From NCBI GenBank assembly GCA_022578605.1, contig MU394051.1, positions 1,351,664 through 1,415,663 of the forward strand: a stretch of 64,000 nucleotides of DNA, read 5' to 3'. Shown here piece by piece: positions 38,552 through 49,610 of the stretch (position 1 is the first letter of the stretch; every line of letters begins with the position of its first letter). The stretch comes from Camillea tinctor. Taxonomy: Eukaryota > Ascomycota > Sordariomycetes > Xylariales > Xylariaceae. The notes under the pieces were generated by a model. That model worked only from the letters and a program-made list of their open reading frames with translations, had not been told where the DNA came from and did not search any database. Both the position numbers and the translations under genes were made by a program.

Positions 38552-40124
38552 GGCGGTGGCAGCTCAAGCACCTGGCACCCGAGGCGAGGCACGTCCCGTC
38601 TTTCTAACTATAGAAACTCTCATCAGTATAAGACAAAGAGCTGGTGGGTATGTATTGTTTTTGGCTCCTACAAGGTCGCGTCTAGTGCTCAGTCTCCCGC
38701 ATTATTCGAAGGTTGGAAGCTCGCATGTGTCCATTTCGTTGTGTCGTGTGCTCAGTGTTCCAGTATCCGGCCTCGGGGTCTCTCCCGACTTTTCAAAGCT
38801 CAAAACCCCAGTCCAAGCTCCTTCAACCCTGGCACGAATAAGAAGCAAAGCGCGTTCGCCTCGACGGGTGAGGGAGAAGAAGGGAGAAGGGATATAGTAA
38901 CAGAACTGATTGATAGGGGGAAGAAAGGGTTGCTGATGCACGTCACCCTGCAGAAATACTTAGTCGTAGGTTTTAGTGAATTGGAATTTGGTTGGGGGCG
39001 CATAGAGGACGGGGCGCCGACAGCGATTAGAAAGGAATTATGGAGGTTTTCAAAAGTTATCAATAATGTAATTTACAAAGAGATCCACGGTCCTCGAAGG
39101 GGAAAAGAAAAAAGAAAATAAAAATAACGAAAAGCCCCTGACTGACGTAGGTAAGCCACCACTCAAGAGGGAAAATAAAATAAAAGGAATAAACACTCAG
39201 AAGATAGCTAGAGCTTAATATGATGATGATCTAATCATTTCTAGATCTCACTTAGGTAACCTAGTGTACAGAATTACCACTTTTACCCCCCCATTCGTAC
39301 CTACTTGTTATAGTGTTAAGAGCCGCAATCAGTGTCACAGGGAGTCTGGGAATCCCAAGCCAGTAAAGACCCCGGCAACTTCCGCCCCAAGCTCCCTATA
39401 TAATTCGATTTATTTCTTGCCACTTTAGGTAAAGCGGAAGTTTAATCATAGGCCCCGGTTAATTAGCCCGGACACTAAATTTTCAAGACGGGACCCGCTA
39501 TCTTCCATAGCTAGTATCCATACTCCTTATAAATCTCAACAGGAGATGCCCCTTTATCGAAATCGTACACATATTGCGTATTGCGTATTATTACATACCT
39601 CCTTTTTTTTTTTGTTTTCTTCTTCTATTTTGCCACTTCATAACGTGAGAGGTGCACCAAAACACATGACATTAAGGTACCAAACCCGCTACAATAAGAG
39701 TATAAATTAGACCAGTGCACACAACTAGCTAATTATGTAGTGTAACTAAACTGTGTTTCTGAGATTAACTATCAGGTAAGAGGCAACTATTCTAGTATAA
39801 TTCGCCAGGTGCATGTAGCCTCCGAATAGGCATCTGCATGCGCTCGTGTTACCAAAACCCACCAACTCCAGCTCTTCCACTGGTTTTATATTAATAATGT
39901 TGTACACGTTTTGGGGGGTGTAATTCCCTCCCCAGTTACCCCTTGGCGCAAGGGGGGAATGTTTCCTGTTATGTATGTATATATCGACCGAATGTGAAGT
40001 ATCTGAAAGAAGTAGACGCCAGACCCCGTGTAAGCAGCCTATGCACCTCTACTAATTTTGCCCAGTTTATAACAATACAGTCTACCGTCCCCTTTCAGCA
40101 CACTACAGTACCCTAAGGTAATTA
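38552..40124. other. FMP27 promoter and 3' region of the YML020W-like gene
   Basis: About 1.6 kb between two minus-strand genes. The first few hundred bases upstream of FMP27 are C/T-rich on the coding strand, as expected for a leader. The rest is AT-rich with A/T tracts. No convincing reading frame or RNA gene is present. Confidence 0.5.
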
Positions 40125-42762
40125 TCAAAGTTTGGACCTCACTGCCTCCAGTCGGTATTTGACGTCCTTGAGTGCCTTCGTGCTCGGTGTCCAATCGTCG
40201 AATTGCTTGAGCAACTCCGCCGTTTCCGAGTATAATTCTGTTCGCACAAATTCCTCCTCTAATAATCCACGCATGATCCACGGCAACACATATGGATTGG
40301 GGTTGGTTAGTCCTTCGTGTTTCTTGATTCGACAAGGTACGCTGGACACGCTACTGGTCTCAAGGGCGTGTGAAATCGCCAGGCTACAATTTGATTAGTC
40401 TCGTTAGGAGAAATGCATCCTGTGAATGCTAGTCGATTCACTTACTCGTATACTTGCTCATCGTCATATAGCCTCGAGTGGCCCTCCCCAGAATATAAAC
40501 TACCGGCGAGTGGCACCGACAATTCGCGGATGAGACCATGGTCCGAGATACCAAGATTCCGCAGCTTAAGTGCGAAACCAACTAAGTGTGTAATAAAATC
40601 AGGTGCATGGATGCGACCATCTACGAAGACCGCCCGATAAATGTATGGATGGGATGCAGGAGAGTATACAGCCGACTCCATAGGAACTAGTTGGTCGTCT
40701 ATACTGCCAACATACTGCAAAGTCGGTATTAGCACTCAGTCAAGAATTTAGTACCCTCAGCTTACCGTGATGCGACCACCGTAGTTGACGACTACCTCCA
40801 ATGCATGTTCGTATCTCTTCGATATCTCGCTCTCCGGATCAGCAAATTGCCACAATTCAGCAGCCGACCCCATCAACATCCCCATCCCTGACTTGTAGTC
40901 GGGAAAGGGGCCTAGCGAAACACCAGCCATAGCACAAACCCCAATTCGGGCATTGGTGATCATGCCTAGGTCGATAAGCTTAGCTAGAAGCATCAAGCCC
41001 ACGGGGACACCCTGTGAATGGCATGCAATCATAATAAGATCGGCGCGTCGGATGTGCTCTATCCAGTTCAACAGAAGTTTCCACAAGTTGTCAACCCGGT
41101 CAGCAATCTTCCCTTCCCCTTCCAGGGCTACCTTTTCGATTTCGCATCCAGCGCATCCATGGCTGTCAGCCCACCGCCGAATAGCATCGGCGCAATGGTT
41201 AGCAAAGCGAATCGACGTTCCCGTTGGCTGGCCGATGACCGGGCGAAGAAATGAAGCAGGAAATAGTCCGTGGACTCCAATCGCGATAGCCTTTTTAACC
41301 TTTATTGGTTCTTTGGCAAGGAAAACGTGGTTTACAGATGGTTGTTGTGTCCGAAGAAGCAGCTGAGTAATTTGCTTGATGATAGACGGGTTCTCTTTCA
41401 TGTGATATGTACTCCTAAATGACGGTAATAGTAGATTTCGCGTGTGGGCGTTGCTTGATCCAGGGGTAGCTGGTTTGGTTGATACAGTCTTGGTAGATAT
41501 ATCGGAATGAGGAGTCCCAGGTCTCGCTGGCAAAGACTCTTCTAGGTCTAGGGATTGCGGATGGGCCTTCTTCTTTTTCTTAGAAGCGCTCGACCTAGCC
41601 GTGAGTTCCTTTGCCGTCTTCACAGGGGGTTCCTTCGCTGGCAGTGCTCCTTCATCAACTGTAATACCTGTCGATTTTCTTGGACTAGCCTCCGAGCCAT
41701 CGCCAATCACCGCCAACTCTCCTTGTTCTGGCGTGGTCATATTTTTTCCGCTGTCCTGCTTGCCTGTGTCTCTAGACCAGAATGCCCATGTAGAACCAGT
41801 AGACGGTTGGTTTGTTGCAGGGGGAGTGTCTTCCTTCGCCGCATCCCGTGTTTCTTTTGATACAGGTTGTTCATCTTTCGAATTGTCCGTCGGTGCCGGC
41901 ACTACTGTCTCAGATGTTACAGGTGTTGCGGATGTATACCAATAGCCGAACCAAGAACTAGTTGGCTTGGTAGGCTTAGGGGTTTCGGGGGGTGTCTCGG
42001 TATGATTGGAAGGCTCCTGGGGAGCGGGTGGTGGGGTAGGGTCGGGCTGTTGAGGATGGTCGTCTGCCATTGTCCCATTTGTCGTCGTGGATTTCTCCGG
42101 TTCTGGTGCCCTACCAAGCCACGAAAACCATCCCGAAGACGCCTGTGGCTTCTGCGTCGACATAGAGGAAGCAGATGCAGAACCATCATTTATAGGAGTA
42201 TCGGCCGTATTGTTTTGACCTCTGTTCTTTGCACTGTCATGATCATTTTCCTGCGTGGGGCGGACTTCGGTTTCGGAGATCCGGGGGAGGGTTTTAATCG
42301 ACTGTGTGTCCGACTCGGTAGAACCATCGCCTTTCTGGATCTCATAACGGCTAAAATCGGGAACGGCGCCAGGACGCGAAGTGTCGCCCATGATGGTCTC
42401 GCGAGCTACTTGGGTCGAGGCTGAGGACTTGGGAGCATGAGGCCACGAGCCATACCAACTGCGAGATTTCCGGACCTGGGAACACTCATGTCAACAATAG
42501 AAACGCAAAGCAAGGTTGAATAAAGCCAGGCGCGACAGACCTGCTTAGAACTGCTGGGGTTTATGGCAGTTGAGGGATTCGGGTCATGTTGACGTTTTAT
42601 CGGCGGCATTCCTTGGCGTCTGGTGGTGGAGGATAACGAAGAGGACGATGTGTTATTGCCTTGTGACGCAACGCGGGTGGACTGGGATGGCAAAGCAGCA
42701 GGCAGGCTGCTGGTACTCTCTCCAAAGGAAGGATTTAGCCGTGAACGCTTCCGAGAGCTCAT
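40125..42762 (-). CDS. YML020W-type alpha/beta-hydrolase-like protein
   Basis: Four exons: 42541-42762, 40766-42475, 40446-40714 and 40125-40383, with introns of 65, 51 and 62 nt (donors GTCTGT, GTAAGC, GTAAGT). They give 819 residues. The first ~430 residues are disordered, rich in Ser, Thr, Pro and Glu, with four spaced tryptophan motifs (see findings). The C-terminal half is a hydrolase-like domain: a GVHGLFP loop and a nucleophile-elbow-like ACHSQGVPVG with Ser near 561. It resembles yeast YML020W, whose function is unknown; the CHSQG motif departs from the usual G-x-S-x-G by Cys in the first position. The conserved end (NPYVLPWIMRGLLEEEFVRT) lies in the last exon. A lipase or esterase activity is only an inference. 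It is divergent from RRP5, 675 nt apart. Confidence 0.85.
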
Positions 42763-43052
42763 GATTCAGCTCGTCCATTCATTATCTCTGGTATGGACTT
42801 CGTGGCCGGTTGTTATTGATTGGATGGGGGATGTGGTAGTGTAGGGAGAAATCAGTTGCCTAACCACTCAAGTCGAGTTGATGATGGGGTCATTTATCTT
42901 TGAATGTAAGTATGTGGTAAGTCAACTATGTAGTAGTTGTAAATTATAAAAGGTACCGAGGGACAGGACTGACTGACTAGGGGGACTTTGTGTTGGTCAG
43001 CTGCCGACCGATAATGACATCTTCAGTGACAAAGGTACATGCAGGTGCGCTT

Positions 43053-43080
43053 TCTAAATTTCCTAAATTTCCTAAATTTC
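43053..43080. repeat. three tandem CTAAATTTC units
   Basis: Three nearly perfect 9-nt copies in the divergent promoter, each with an AAATTT core. The spacing is just under one helical turn. Confidence 0.85.
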
Positions 43081-43178
43081 CCCAGCCTCTGCGCGCCCCT
43101 CCATTCTATCAAGGTTCCCACTTATACATAAGTAGCAGCCACAAGTACACTACACTACCTAGACCTGACGGCCTGAAC

Positions 43179-43196
43179 TACCTACCTAGGTAGGTA
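43179..43196. repeat. 18-bp perfect palindrome TACCTACCTAGGTAGGTA
   Basis: The sequence equals its own reverse complement over 18 bp and is followed by another TTAGGTAGGTAG copy at about 43201-43213. TACCTA/TAGGTA motifs also recur in other intergenic parts of the window. Confidence 0.85.
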
Positions 43197-43437
43197 CCTT
43201 GTTAGGTAGGTAGTGTACCCGTACCTACATACAAATAGTGGGTATTAAGCTCCAGTATGTTTGAGTGGAGCCATTTTGATATCCTATCGATAACCATGCA
43301 AGAAGGGATTGAGGAAAAAAAGTTCTTATCGGTAGATATCCGCTTCTAGATATCTTCTTCGCAATAAATCTTCAGTCTTCAGACCGGGGACCACCACACC
43401 AAGCAGCACATCTAGCACCGCGCTTTGCCATGACACA

Positions 43438-46400
43438 ATGAGTTCTCTCAAGAGAAAAGATGCGCCAGGAGGCACGTCGTCCGCAAAAACATCCAAGCGT
43501 TCCAAGCCCGACAAGAACTCCACCCAAGACGATGTAAAGCCTGCCAAATCCCCCAAGACATCAGGTCCTAAGCCAGCTCCTGCGCCCACCATCTCCCGCT
43601 TGAAGGAAGAGGAGCCATTGTTCCCTCGTGGCGGCGGCAGCGTTCTTTCTCCTCTTGAACACAAGAAGATATCAATTCAAGCAAAGCAGGATGTGCTTTT
43701 TGAGCAAGAAGCAGGACAAGGTGCAAAAGCAGATCAAAACTTGAAAAAGAAAAGAAAGACCAAGGCATTGAAAGACAAGAACGCCTCCGGGGCACACCAG
43801 GGTGTCGATACCATCAAGATTGAGAGTCTTAATTATCAGGTATGTTAGAAAACACGCGAGAATTTTGGATAGTATCGGTATTGACAGTAACCAGCGACTG
43901 GTCAAGGGCTCCCTGGTACTCGGTCAGGTCGCCAGAATCAACCCATTGGGTATTTCTCTCGCTCTCCCGAACAACCTCTCCGGCCATGTGTCAATCACTG
44001 CTATTTCGGACACACTAAATGAGAGGATTGCGGCCGAAGCTGGATCGGTAGACGGTGAAGAAGAGGAGGAGGAGGACGCAGAGCAGGATGGTATTGATTT
44101 GAAAGATATGTTTGAAATCGGACAATACCTTCGAGCATATGTCACTTCCACTGTGGATGAATCGACGATTTCTCTTCCTAAACCGCGAAGAAATATCGAG
44201 TTATCTTTACGCCCTGATCTCGCAAATACTGGTCTCTCAAGCCAAGATGTTGTCCAGAACAGCACAGTCATGGCAACCGTGCTCAGTGCAGAGGATCATG
44301 GTTTTGTTATGGATATTGGCCTCTCCGACTCAAATCTTCGAGGTTTTCTTTCTCGAAAGGAGATACCTACTAGTCTGCCCGAATCTAGAATGCAGCCAGG
44401 TTCGGTTATGCTCTGTCTTGTTATTGGGAAGGCCGCAAATAGCAAGGTCGCGCAGTTGACAGCCCTCCAGGAGAAAATTGGAAAGATACAAAATTTCGCA
44501 TCAGAAGCTACCACAATCAATACCTTCTTGCCGGGATCGGCTGTCGAGTTCATGGTCTCCGACATCTCGAGGCACGGCATATCAGGCAAGGTTATGGGGT
44601 CTCTAGATGTTACGGCCGACCTGATCCACTCTGGTCTGGGGCCCGATACTGTAGATCTTGACTCCAAGTATAAGATTGGGAAGAAGTTCAAAGCACGTGT
44701 GATCTGCAACTTCCCAACCGCCAACGAGCCGAAACTTGGTATATCTCTGTTAGACCACATTATGTCCTTGCAACCTAAGCGCACCGCGTCGACTAAATCG
44801 CCCTTGGAGAGCCTCCCCATATCCTCGATTATCGAGCAATGCACGATAACAAAGGTTGAGTCTGAGATCGGTGTCTTTGTCGACGTGGGGATCGATGGAG
44901 TCTCCGGTCATGTGCATATTTCACGGCTAAAAGACGGAAAGGTCGATATGCTATCAGCTTCCTCCGGTCCTTTCAAACTTGGCTCTACCCACCGTGGTAG
45001 GGTTCTAGGCTATAATGCGCTCGATGGTATGTTCCATCTATCGTTCGAGCGCAGTGTCCTAGAACAGCCTTTCGTGCGAATTGAAGATATCCCTGTTGGC
45101 GAAGTTGTCAATGGTGAGATTGAGAAGCTTGTCATCAACCAAGAAGGTGTCGGCGGCTTGCTTGTTAAACTCTCAGAGGGAATTTATGGGTTCGTCCCCG
45201 AAATGCATCTAGCAGATGTGCGGCTACAACATCCTGAAAAGAAATTCCGAGAAGGCCAGAAAGTTAAGGCCCGTGTGCTTTCGACTGACTTGGACAGGCG
45301 TCAGGTCAAACTTACGTTAAAGAAGACGCTTGTGAACTCTGAGGCCAAGCCTCTTCAATCTTTCGAGGAGCTCGTGGTTGGAATGCAGGTCCCAGGTACA
45401 ATAATTAAAGTCCTCGACAATGGGGCTCTCGTGCAGTTCTATGGCTCACTAAAGGGTTTCCTGCCTGTGTCAGAAATGAGCGAAGCTTACATCAAAGACC
45501 CAAAGGAACATTTCCGTGTTGGTCAGGTTGTTAGCGTACATGTTCTGAATTTTGACGTCGAAGCGCGGAAGCTTTTCGTGTCATGTAAGGATCCCTCAGC
45601 CTTTGGTATTGAAAAGCAAAACGCTCTCAAAAAGCTAAAGATTGGGGATGTTCTGTCCGCCAAAGTTGTACAGAAGAGCGAGGACGACGTTTTTGTTGAA
45701 TTGGTCGATAGTTCGTTGAAAGCACTTTTACCCGCCAAACACCTCACTGATCGGCCAAGTAAAAGCCAATCTGCTCTGAAAGGCATACGTGTTGGACAGA
45801 CTCTCAATGATCTCGTTGTCTTGCATAAGGACGATGGACGTCGGTCTATCACTTTATCGAAGAAACCCAGTTTGGTCAAAGCTAGCCAGGATGGCAAGCT
45901 CCTCACCTCTCTAGAGCAAGCAAAGGTTGGAGAACTTCGACAAGGTTTTGTTCGGAACCTCACTGCTACTGCAGCATTCATACAATTTGCTGGCCAAGTC
46001 GTCGCCTTGCTTCCCAAGTCAAAGTTGCCCCGGGAAGACCAAGAGAAGACTGATTTCGGTCTAGAGAAAACGCAGTCACTACTGGTGAAGATCGACTCCG
46101 TTGACAGGACGCTCGGCCGAATAGTCGTTGCCTCATCTACGTTTAATGAAGAGAAACCACAGAGCGCCTCTCAAGACTCTACAACAGCAGAGAAAGCAGA
46201 AAACCCGGTTGACAAGGCAATTTCATCGATAGATGATATTTTCATCGGGAAAATCACCAAAGCCAAGATCATTTCAATCAAGAGCACTCAGATAAATGTG
46301 AAGCTGGCCGACAACCTACATGGGCGTGTGGATGTATCTCAGGCATTTGACACATGGGACAAAATAACAAATCCGAAGGCGCCATTAAGTACATTTCGAG

Positions 46401-48895
46401 TAAACAACATTATAACGGTCCGGGTTCTGGGCGTACACGATGCAAGAAACCATCGATATCTCCCCATTACTCACCGTTCGACGCATTCGGTTCTAGAGCT
46501 ATCCGCAAAACCGAGTGACACCAGAAAGGATGTTACCCCAATAGCATTGTCATTAGACAAGCTAGAGGTCGGCTCCACCCATTTGGGGTTCGTCAATAAT
46601 GTCCAACAAAGGTCTCTTTGGGTCAACCTATCACCTAACGTTAGAGGTAAAATCAATGCGCTGGATATCTCTGACGATGTATCACAACTCGAAAACCTAT
46701 CCAAGCATTACCCAGTTGGGTCAGCACTTCGGGTGCAGGTTCTAGCTGTCAACCCAACCGATGGTCGTCTTGACTTATCAGCACGTCCTCATAGGTCATC
46801 GCCGACTATAACGTGGGATACTATCAAGAAGAATATGGTCCTCCCCGGTAAGATCACGAAGGTCAACGAACGACAAATTATAGTACAGCTTAGTGATTCT
46901 GTTTCCGGCCCGGTTCATCTAATCGATATCCACGATGACTACAGCGAAGCAAATACCCTGTCTTACAGTAAATACGGCATTATCCGAGTCTCAGTTGTCA
47001 ATGTTGACAAGAGCAACAAGCGACTTCGCCTTTCGGCTCGTCCATCAAGGGTCCTAAACTCTTCTTTGCCGGTAAAAGACCGTGAAGTTACAGATGCTTC
47101 TCAGATCAACACTGGAGATGTAATACGTGGATTTGTCAAAAATGTATCGGACAAGGGACTCTTCGTGAGTCTTGGTGGAGATATTACGGCAATGGTGAGA
47201 ATATCAGATCTCTCTGACAAATTTCTCAAGGAATGGAAGGATGAATTCCAAATAGACCAGCTTGTGAAAGGTCGAATAACTTCAGTAGACCGAGCTACCG
47301 GGCAGGTTCAAATGTGCCTCAAAGCATCAGCGGTCGAAAAAGATTTCGTGCCTCTCATCAACTATCATGACCTTCAGAAAGGCCAAGTTATCACGGGGAA
47401 GGTCCGCAAGGTTGAGAACTTTGGTGTTTTCATCGTTGTCGATAATTCCAATAACGTGAGTGGCTTATGTCATCGGAGTGAGATGGCCGAAAAGCTCGTC
47501 GAAGATGCGCGCAAGCTCTTTAGTGAGGGTGATACCGTTAAGGCGATCATTCTGAGCCTCAACCAACAAAAGAAGCAAGTTAGTTTCGGTTTGAAACCGT
47601 CCTACTTTGAAGAAGGTGATAGTAGCATGGACAGTGAGGAGAGTGATGATGACGAGGATAGTGCTGGCGCTCCGCTCTTCGAGGACAACGAAGACGAAGA
47701 TGAAGACGAGGAGATGGAAGATGCCAACAGCGCTGTCATGATTAAGGGCACTGATAATCATATGGATGACTCTTCTGAGGATGATACAGAAATGGTTGAC
47801 AAGGCTGATGATGAAACCAATGCTCTGGATACCGGCGGGTTCAATTGGTCTGCTGATGCACTTGATACCGTCGATGCAACCGATGGAGATGCGGATCAAG
47901 ACCTGCACGCAACGCCCGAAAAAAGAAAGAAGAGAAGAAAGCCACAAATTGAAGTGGACAGGAGCGGTGATCTAAACGCATTTGGCCCGCGGACAGCTGT
48001 TGATTACGAGCAGCTCCTAAATCGTCAGCCTAACTCATCCGAGCTATGGATACAGTACATGGCCCTTCAAATGCAAGTTAGCGAACTAGCAAAAGCGCGT
48101 GCCGTAGCTGAGCGTGCTGTTACTACGATCAGTAGCACTGAAGAGACAGAGAAGCTCAATGTCTGGGTTGCTTACCTCAATCTTGAGGAGAGGTTCGGAA
48201 ACGAAGAAACCGTTAATGAGGTCTTTAAACGTGCTTGCCAAGTCAATGATCAACAAGAGGTTCACCAACGTCTAGTCAGCATCTACGTTCAGGAGGAGAA
48301 GACGAAGGTAAGTCATAAAGTAGATTGTCTATGGTGTTTCAGGAAGCTAACGAACCTATAGAAAGCAGACGAGCTCTTCCAATCTCTTGTTAAGAAATTT
48401 GGTGCAAATTCGGTCGATGTGTGGTACAATTATGCTCATTGGTTACATTCTGTTCAAAACCAACCCGAGCGAGCGCGGGCTTTGTTACCTCGAGCAGTCC
48501 AAGCACTGCCAAATCACTCCCGTTTCACTTTGATGACAAAATTCGCCGCTCTAGAATTTAACTCTACGAATAAAGATCCAGAGCGAGGACGAACAGCATT
48601 TGAAGGTCTCCTATCCCACTACCCCAAGAGGTTCGATTTATGGAGCCAACTTCTTGACCACGAGGATGTTCCTGGGGCCGATAAAGCAGTAGTGAGGGAT
48701 GTATTTGAACGAGCCACAAAGGTGAAGGGGCTTAAACCAAGAGCTGCAAACAAGTGGTTCAAGCGTTGGGCTGAGTGGGAAGAGAAGAATGGTGATACGA
48801 AGAGTAGGGAAAGGGTCAGTGCTAAGGCTGCTGAGTGGGTGCGGTTGAAGGCAGAAGCCAAAGCTGCAAAGGAACAAGACGAGGACGATGAGTAA
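43438..48895 (+). CDS. RRP5: RRP5, S1/HAT-repeat rRNA biogenesis protein
   Basis: Three exons: 43438-43839, 43895-48307 and 48362-48895 (introns 55 and 54 nt), coding 1782 residues; yeast Rrp5 is 1729. RRP5 acts in the nucleolus in early 90S pre-ribosome processing of both subunits. The N-terminus is basic (KKKRKTKALKDK). A long array of S1 RNA-binding repeats follows, opening with RLVKGSLVLGQVARI, with recurrent units such as GVFIVVDNSNNVSGLCH and VRISDLSD. A strongly acidic spacer lies at about 1378-1425 (DDDEDS; DEDEDEEMED). The C-terminal HAT/TPR-like repeats (about 1495-1770; LWIQYMALQMQ, VWYNYAHWLHS, WAEWEEKNGD) form the processing module. The first acceptor is chosen at CAG|CGA because an earlier CAG would put a stop codon directly in frame. 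Divergent from the YML020W-like gene. Confidence 0.96.
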
Positions 48896-49610
48896 GGCGG
48901 TGCAAGTTGATACCCAAGCTCGAGTGGGGTCTGCCCAGCATGTCATGAACGCTGTAGTAGTAACTTCTATGTAAACTATATACGATGTGTCTATACTACT
49001 ACTACTACTGCTGCTGCTACTACTACTAATTAATTCCCTTCACTTTTCACTCTGTGTTCTTTTCCCCCTTAGACATCGGTTTTCAAGCGAGGAGTCTTGT
49101 TCATCATCAAAGTACCCGATACATCTCGCTTAGGTATTCCTTGATGTAAGTCAACAAGGTACTTCAACCAACCAGAGACATGCCCTTTGTAGTTGCTGGC
49201 ACTAGACTACGGTATACGGATAGCCTAGTGTCATTTTCTTTTATTTCTCTATTTTTATTTCTTATAAAGTCTTAATGCCACAGCCCGACTATCAGTGACT
49301 AAAGTTATATATGTATTCACATGTAATCCAGTCTGCTTTCAAAATATAAATCTCAGTTGACATCTATAAATTCAAATCGACTCTTGCAACTTATCATTAA
49401 GTTACAGGTTTTGAAGGGTAATTGTAATCGAAATAATAATAAAAAAAGACACTCAATGAGTGCGTACGACTCTATATGACATATTTTAGATTCCTTATAC
49501 CATGTTAAACCCCCCCAGTCTATATATTAGCCTTCGCATTTCTTTCAGTAGCCCAGACCTTCCTTGCCTTTTGTCCTAACATGCATATATCTATCCGTAT
49601 CCAAGAGGCC
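48896..49610. other. convergent 3' region between RRP5 and the bHLH gene
   Basis: About 0.7 kb holding the two 3' ends. It has a short CTA/CTG trinucleotide stretch (about 48993-49028) and AT-rich DNA. No further gene is seen. Confidence 0.5.

Larger units (their letters stand above)
42763..43437. promoter_or_regulatory. shared divergent promoter of the YML020W-like gene and RRP5
   Basis: A 675-nt region between two divergent start codons. It contains three tandem CTAAATTTC units (43053-43080), a perfect 18-bp palindrome centred on CCTAGG (43179-43196) and further TAGGTAGG units to about 43215. The last ~100 nt before RRP5 are a C/T-rich leader. The region is unusually repeat-structured for its size. 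Confidence 0.55.
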
